From: Desulfobacterales bacterium
GTDB lineage: Bacteria; Desulfobacterota; Desulfobacteria; Desulfobacterales; Desulfosalsimonadaceae
Direction of reading: 5' to 3'
Assembly (NCBI GenBank): GCA_007135795.1
Contig: SLIE01000187.1
Coordinates: forward strand, 1 to 9,901
Length of the DNA: 9,901 nt
Shown: positions 6,674-9,901 of the stretch, piece by piece
Position numbering within the stretch: the first letter of the stretch is position 1
How the letters are laid out: each line of letters opens with the position of its first letter
Notes under the pieces: model-generated
Told to the model about the DNA's origin: nothing
Database searches by the model: none
What the model saw: the letters and a program-made list of their open reading frames with translations, nothing else
Program-made: the position numbers and the translations under genes

Positions 6674-7534
6674 TTAAATAATGGATTTGTTTTCTTCGTG
6701 TTCGAACAGTTCCGGGTCCAGTTTCCCTTCTGCAATACGGATTACCGGGCCGGACAGGGTGATGAAGTAATCGTTTTCAATGATAATGTCGAGTGTGCCG
6801 CCCGGCATGTGCACGGATACATGACGACCGCAACGTCCCAGCCGGTGGGTGACCGCGGCGGCAGCCGATGCACTGCTCCCAGATGCCAAGGTGTATCCGG
6901 CCCCGCGTTCCCATATTTCAATATTGATATTACTGTCATCGATGATCTTTACAAACTGCACATTGGTCCGGTTTGGGAAAAAGGGGTGGATTTCAATTTC
7001 CGGACCCAGCGCTTTAACCTTTTTGATATCAAGGACATCTTCAATAATGACGCAGTGCGGATTTCCAATGGTGGCCGCACAAAAAACAAGCTCGGTACCA
7101 CCGATGTTCAGGCGTTCATTGATCACATTGCGAGCCGGGCCTTTAACCGGGATTCTCCGGCTGTCAAAGCTTACCTTTCCCATTTCCACGGCAACGCTTC
7201 GGCCCCTGTCCGATACACGTGCTGTTACATCACCGCCGATCGTCGATATGACAAACGGTTTTTCCGAGACCAGGCAGCGGTCCATGAGATAACGGGCGAA
7301 GATTCTGAGGCCGTTGCCGCTTTTTTCCGCCTCGCTGCCGTCCGGGTTGAAAATTTTCACCCTGAAGCCGGCTTTGCCATCGCGGAGCGGCCCCCATAAA
7401 ATACCGTCTGAACCGATGCCGTAATTTCGATGGCATATCCGGCGTATTTGCGCAGGGTCGGGTTCCTCTCCGACCTGTCCAGGATCCATTACGATGTAAT
7501 CGTTGCCCAATCCGTGATACTTAAAAAAGTTCAT
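6674..7534 (-). CDS. dapF: DapF-family (diaminopimelate epimerase-like) protein lacking both catalytic Cys
   Basis: The fold is that of PLP-independent diaminopimelate epimerase, which converts LL- to meso-diaminopimelate. The 286-residue length (usual 270-285) and many motifs agree: MNFFKYHGLGNDYIVMD (N11), YGIGSDG (38-44), FNPDGSEAE (62-70), IGNPHC (157-161), PNRTNVQF (188-194) and WERGAG (208-213). The two catalytic thiols are absent. The usual EMCGNG reads EKSGNG with Ser72, encoded AGC, and the usual TLACG reads TLASG with Ser218, encoded TCT; Tyr214 also replaces the common Glu of GETLA. The frame is intact around both sites. I recall similar Ser/Ser homologues in other genomes, but this is unchecked. 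True epimerase activity is doubtful; another isomerase, a lyase or a binding role is possible. The start at 7534 has GGA five bases upstream and gives the family N-terminus; in-frame starts up to 7588 would add 18 residues. moeA follows after 44 bases. Confidence 0.85.
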   Translation of the reverse strand: MNFFKYHGLGNDYIVMDPGQVGEEPDPAQIRRICHRNYGIGSDGILWGPLRDGKAGFRVKIFNPDGSEAEKSGNGLRIFARYLMDRCLVSEKPFVISTIGGDVTARVSDRGRSVAVEMGKVSFDSRRIPVKGPARNVINERLNIGGTELVFCAATIGNPHCVIIEDVLDIKKVKALGPEIEIHPFFPNRTNVQFVKIIDDSNINIEIWERGAGYTLASGSSASAAAAVTHRLGRCGRHVSVHMPGGTLDIIIENDYFITLSGPVIRIAEGKLDPELFEHEENKSII

Positions 7535-7870
7535 GATATTCCAATCATCGTTACCTGTTTCGGGATAGCTGTAAAGCATTCCCTGCATTGCCTCTCACAA
7601 TCGATGTGTGTCAGGCGTCAAAAGATTGTCAGAACTTGATCCTCAAGATTTTAAGCCTGATCGCGTTGGGATGCATCAAAGCGTATTAATTCTTTAAACT
7701 ATTAAAAAACAGATAACAAGATGGTTTTGGAGATGCATCTTCATTCAAGAACCGGGTAATGGTACTTGCCACGTGCCGGACTCTCCGATAGTTTATACCT
7801 GTTTTATCGCACATTTTTCAGATTGACACGAAAAAAAATTCATGTAATAGCATAAGATCTGAATAACAGG

Positions 7871-8035
7871 CTCGGTGGCGTCGTTAAAGGTCCCATCTAC
7901 TTCGTTGTAGCGATTTTACATTTGCTCGGAATAAAAATTACGACGCCTTGGATATGGAACTTTAAACTTAGTAGCCATCTTCGCCGTTTTTGTGACTTTT
8001 TACCAATTCATCTGGCTTGATGGCGTCGTAAAAAA
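7871..8035 (-). repeat. Dispersed compound repeat, copy C (inverted relative to copy B)
   Basis: On the minus strand this reads GGTAAAAAGTCACAAAA, then AAGATGGCTACTAAG, GTTCCATATCCAAGGCGTCG, TATTCCGAGCAAATG, CAACGAAGTAGAT and TTTAACGACGCC. It is the counterpart of copy B without B's extra 24 bases. Just before its start on that strand lies another end motif, TTTTTTACGACGCCATCAAG (8035-8016), the same position the element A terminus holds in front of copy B. Two TGGCGTCGT direct repeats therefore bracket the unit (about 7876 and 8021). It is non-coding. Confidence 0.8.
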
Positions 8036-8143
8036 CTCCCCTTTTACCAGATTATAGCGATTTCGGGGGCGACGATTCCGAAGTTGGATGGATTACGTTT
8101 CTATGAGAAATAGAAAGCAGCCATCATGAGACAAAAAAAATCT

Positions 8144-8280
8144 TATATTGCCGCCGCGCCGATAACAGCTCGGGCGTAAGGCGGCGAATAAACATATCGT
8201 CATTACAGCACGCCACGGGTTGGAAAAATCTGGTCCAGGTGTGTTTAAGTCCCGGATCGCAGCCCACGGTCCGGGGTTTT
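8144..8280 (+). promoter_or_regulatory. Structured leader of alaC: possible attenuator
   Basis: A -10-like TATATT (8144-8149) is followed at once by a stem-loop. GCCGCC (8150-8155) pairs with GGCGGC (8180-8185), and CGCC (8157-8160) pairs with GGCG (8173-8176), with a 12-base loop. About 65 bases further on, a second hairpin precedes a T-rich tract, followed by the AAGGAG site and start codon. No -35 is convincing. The arrangement looks like a regulated leader RNA, but I could not match it to a riboswitch class I know. Confidence 0.35.
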
Positions 8281-8287
8281 TATTTAT
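8251..8287 (+). terminator. Terminator-like hairpin just upstream of alaC
   Basis: CCCGGA (8251-8256) pairs with TCCGGG (8270-8275) around a 13-base loop and is followed, after one G, by TTTTTATTTAT. No plus-strand gene lies upstream for it to terminate. It sits 4 bases before the ribosome binding site of alaC, so transcription attenuation is the best guess. The 6-bp stem is short but GC-rich. Confidence 0.5.
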
Positions 8288-8307
8288 AAGTAAGGAGAAC
8301 CTGGCAG

Positions 8308-9522
8308 ATGGAACAAGATCAAAAACCGACAATTCAGTTCGCCCGACGAATGCATCAATTGCCGCCATACCTTTTTGGCATGATAAACCAGATGAAAATG
8401 GAAAAGCGTTGGAACGGGGACGATGTGATTGACCTTGGCATGGGCAACCCTGTTGATCCAGCCCCGCAGCCGGTTATCTCCAAGCTGGTGGAGGTCGCCT
8501 CTGATCCCAAGACGCATCGATACCCCGTGGCTTATGGCATGCGTAACCTTCGTATCGAAATTGCAAAGACGTATATGAAAGATTACGGTGTGGAACTTAA
8601 CCCCGAAGCTGAAATCATCTGCACCATCGGGTCAAAGGAGGGCATTTCCCATCTGTGTCTGGCCCTTATCGGTCCCGGTGATACGGTATTGGTTCCGGCG
8701 CCTGCTTTCCCAGTGCATATCTATGCCGCGATTATTGCAGGTGGCAGTGTTTTGAAGATTCCTTTGGATGAGGAATCGGTATTTCTGAAGCAACTCGAGA
8801 TGATGTGCACCAATGTTTCCCCCCGCCCCAAGTTACTGATCCTCAATTATCCGCATAACCCGACGGGCGCTCTGGGAAGTCTCTCACTATATGAACGCGT
8901 GGTTTACCTGGCCAAAAAGTATGGTTTTATGGTGATCCACGATTTTGCCTATAGCAAGATTACCTTTGATGGGTATAAAGCACCCAGTTTCCTGGAAGTG
9001 CCCGGCGCAATGGATGTGGGTGTGGAATTCGGGTCTTTTTCCAAGTCATACAACATGGCAGGCTGGCGTCTGGGCTATTGTGCGGGAAATCGTGAAATGG
9101 CGGCAGGGCTGCGGAACATCAAAGGCTACTATGATTATGGTATTTTTTCCGCAATTCAGGTTGCCGGCATCGTGGCACTGAGACATTGCGACGAAGACAT
9201 ATCAAGCCAGGTCGGGATTTACCAGAGCCGTCGGGATGTCCTTTGCGAAGGCCTCGAGCGGATGGACTGGCCTGTGGAAAAACCCAAGGCCGGTATGTTC
9301 GTGTGGACAAAAATTCCCGAACCATACGCCAAAATGGGTTCCATGGAATTTTCCATTAAGATGATGGAACTTGCTAATGTGGCGCTGGCCCCGGGAATCG
9401 GTTTCGGCGAAGAAGGGGAGGGGTACCTTCGCATTGCGCTTGTGGAAAACGAACATCGGATTCGCCAGGCCCTGCGCCAGATGAAACGTGCCATGAAGCA
9501 GATAGAAGATACAATTGATTAG
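8308..9522 (+). CDS. alaC: AlaC-like class I/II aminotransferase (probable alanine transaminase)
   Basis: This cytoplasmic PLP enzyme of fold type I is closest, by my recollection of sequence, to E. coli AlaC, which transfers amino groups between glutamate and pyruvate. At 404 residues it is complete. It has the AlaC-like stretches LPPYLF (18-23) and DLGMGNP (42-48), IGSKEG (107-112), NPTG (184-187), HDFAY with PLP-pyridine Asp212, SFSKSYNMAGWR with the Schiff-base Lys246, KPKAGMFVW (325-333), and YLRIALVEN with substrate-carboxylate Arg375. MGNP where LL-diaminopimelate aminotransferases have GDPD argues for AlaC over DapL, though the families are related. The ATG has a good AAGGAG site 10 bases upstream. 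It is transcribed away from the DapF-like gene and preceded by a possible attenuator. The gene ends in TAG, and I see no clear terminator before the repeat cluster that begins about 110 bases on. The next gene lies outside the window. Confidence 0.92.
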   Translation: MEQDQKPTIQFARRMHQLPPYLFGMINQMKMEKRWNGDDVIDLGMGNPVDPAPQPVISKLVEVASDPKTHRYPVAYGMRNLRIEIAKTYMKDYGVELNPEAEIICTIGSKEGISHLCLALIGPGDTVLVPAPAFPVHIYAAIIAGGSVLKIPLDEESVFLKQLEMMCTNVSPRPKLLILNYPHNPTGALGSLSLYERVVYLAKKYGFMVIHDFAYSKITFDGYKAPSFLEVPGAMDVGVEFGSFSKSYNMAGWRLGYCAGNREMAAGLRNIKGYYDYGIFSAIQVAGIVALRHCDEDISSQVGIYQSRRDVLCEGLERMDWPVEKPKAGMFVWTKIPEPYAKMGSMEFSIKMMELANVALAPGIGFGEEGEGYLRIALVENEHRIRQALRQMKRAMKQIEDTID

Positions 9523-9632
9523 CGTCTGGACCCCCATATCTGCCCTTATAGCTATCTCTGTTTTGAACCCGGCTGAGATACTTGATTTATGAGGGCATCA
9601 GATCATGCTCGGGTCCCGGGATTATATCGTTT
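9523..9632. other. Short non-coding stretch after alaC
   Basis: No gene is visible. A TCCCGGGA palindrome occurs near 9614-9621, but without a T tract, so it is not a convincing terminator. The stretch leads directly into the palindrome cluster. Confidence 0.5.
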
Positions 9633-9687
9633 AAAAACATCACCCCTCACGGCTTTTCTTTGCTGTGATCGACAACAATGTCGTTAA

Positions 9688-9705
9688 ATTCCCCGCAAGG
9701 GGAAT
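9688..9705. repeat. Small hairpin with GCAA tetraloop
   Basis: ATTCCCC (9688-9694) pairs perfectly with GGGGAAT (9699-9705) across a GCAA loop. On the plus strand this is a stable GNRA-type tetraloop. It flanks the first REP-like palindrome in the same way that the CCCC/GGGG hairpin near 9872-9884 flanks the second. Confidence 0.7.
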
Positions 9706-9715
9706 GGTAAACTAG

Positions 9716-9735
9716 CCGGTGGTTTCAACCACCGG
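9716..9735 (+). repeat. REP-like palindrome, copy 1
   Basis: The perfect palindrome CCGGTGGTT-TC-AACCACCGG (9-bp arms, 2-base centre) is preceded by CTAG and followed by TAATAAG. Copy 2 at 9839-9858 matches it best when reverse-complemented, with flanks ATAG and AAATAGG, so the two face each other. Confidence 0.85.
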
Positions 9736-9754
9736 TAATAAGACCCCGCTAATT

Positions 9755-9817
9755 ATGAGTCCTGAAGGGACGACACATCCGCGTTCGAGCGGCATATGTC
9801 GTCCCTTCAGGACTCAT
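9755..9817. repeat. Central long inverted repeat with 21-bp arms
   Basis: The arm at 9755-9775, containing GTCCTGAAGGGACGACA, is perfectly reverse-complemented at 9797-9817. Each arm is itself rich in a smaller dyad around GTCCTGAAGGGAC. The 21-base centre holds another hairpin, CCGC-GTTCGA-GCGG (9779-9792). The structure lies midway between the two REP-like palindromes. Confidence 0.9.
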
Positions 9818-9838
9818 ATTGCTCATGAATTCCTATTT

Positions 9839-9858
9839 CCGGTGGTTAAAACCACCGG
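9839..9858 (-). repeat. REP-like palindrome, copy 2 (inverted)
   Basis: The perfect palindrome CCGGTGGTT-AA-AACCACCGG has the same 9-bp arms as copy 1. Its flanking bases (CTATAAAAA on the right) show that it lies in the opposite orientation to copy 1. Confidence 0.85.
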
Positions 9859-9901
9859 CTATAAAAACGTCACCCCTCCGGGGTTTGTGATGTTTGAGCG
9901 C

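Larger units (their letters stand above)
7535..8307. other. Gene-free divergent intergenic region between dapF-like gene and alaC
   Basis: No credible protein or RNA gene was found in these 773 bases. The part next to the DapF-like gene (about 7590-7820) is plain A/T-rich DNA; the octamer GATGCATC occurs twice (near 7670 and 7733), the second within the palindrome AGATGCATCT. I see no convincing promoter for the DapF-like gene. A perfect plus-strand -35 TTGACA lies at 7823-7828 but is followed, 16 bases on, only by the poor -10 TAATAG (7845-7850). Repeat copy C fills 7871-8035. The last 160 bases form the structured leader of the aminotransferase gene. Confidence 0.6.
9633..9901. repeat. Composite REP/BIME-like palindrome cluster, continuing past the window edge
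   Basis: The cluster is built symmetrically. A 20-base direct repeat, AAAAACATCACCCCTCACGG at 9633-9652, recurs at 9863-9882 with three mismatches. Inside it, from left to right, lie a CCCC/GGGG hairpin, a REP-like palindrome, a long central hairpin and the same REP-like palindrome in reverse orientation. On the far right ACCCC-TCC-GGGGT forms another small hairpin (about 9872-9884). Such arrays are typical of repeats mobilised by IS200-like REP-associated tyrosine transposases. No such gene is in this window. The array is 110 bases downstream of alaC and has no coding potential. Confidence 0.75.

Noticed and set aside
7535..7588. Upstream start codons extending the DapF-like protein by up to 18 residues
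   Set aside because: The family N-terminus is MNFFKYHGLGND at 7534, which has a GGA site at suitable spacing. The extension has no family counterpart.
8205..8280. Possible small SRP RNA, from a GGTCCAGG ... GCAGCCC resemblance
   Set aside because: The conserved GGAAGGRAGCAGCC loop is absent and the sequence folds more simply as a terminator-like hairpin.
8308..9522. LL-diaminopimelate aminotransferase (DapL) partner for the DapF-like gene
   Set aside because: The GMGNP motif and overall sequence match AlaC better than DapL, the genes are divergently transcribed, and the DapF-like protein lacks its catalytic cysteines.
9688..9858. CRISPR array
   Set aside because: The repeated units are perfect palindromes in opposite orientation with irregular spacing, not direct repeats with uniform spacers.

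Overview
The window reads as chromosomal DNA of an anaerobic bacterium, most likely a deltaproteobacterium (Desulfobacterota, a sulfate-reducer-like lineage). This is an inference from three things: two MoeA paralogues, one fused to a periplasmic-binding-protein-like domain, as is common in archaea and anaerobic deltaproteobacteria; an AlaC-like aminotransferase of the kind I remember from that group; and intergenic repeats that look like the dispersed repeats of those genomes. No phage genes, transposase genes, rRNA or tRNA were seen.

Layout. Six genes lie on the minus strand and one on the plus strand. In minus-strand transcription order they are: a DapF-family protein (7534 to 6674), moeA (6629 to 5391), a repeat-filled gap (5006-5390), a MoeA-PBP fusion (4966 to 2999), archease (3009 to 2596), the RNA ligase rtcB (2475 to 1045), and a phosphomannomutase/phosphoglucomutase (1022 down past base 1, cut by the window edge). 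The divergent plus-strand gene is an AlaC-like aminotransferase (8308-9522). It is followed by a cluster of nested palindromes that runs to the right edge.

How the genes fit together. RtcB and archease are a known functional pair: the RNA ligase and the protein that activates it. Here archease overlaps the 3' end of the MoeA-PBP gene by 11 bases, so the RNA-repair pair is tied to a molybdenum/tungsten cofactor gene. The two MoeA proteins act at the metal-insertion step of molybdopterin maturation and differ in several signature motifs, which fits different metals or partners. The DapF-family protein keeps most of the fold's substrate-binding motifs, but serine replaces both catalytic cysteines, so lysine/peptidoglycan epimerase activity should not be assumed.

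Non-coding DNA. Copies of one compound repeat lie in inverted orientation on either side of the moeA-dapF pair (5240-5400 and 7871-8035). The first copy joins a related hairpin repeat and supplies the last two codons and stop of moeA. The leader of the aminotransferase gene has a GC-rich stem-loop and then a terminator-like hairpin just before the ribosome binding site, which suggests attenuation. The 9633-9901 cluster is organised like a bacterial REP/BIME array, with two inverted REP-like palindromes around a hairpin with 21-bp arms.
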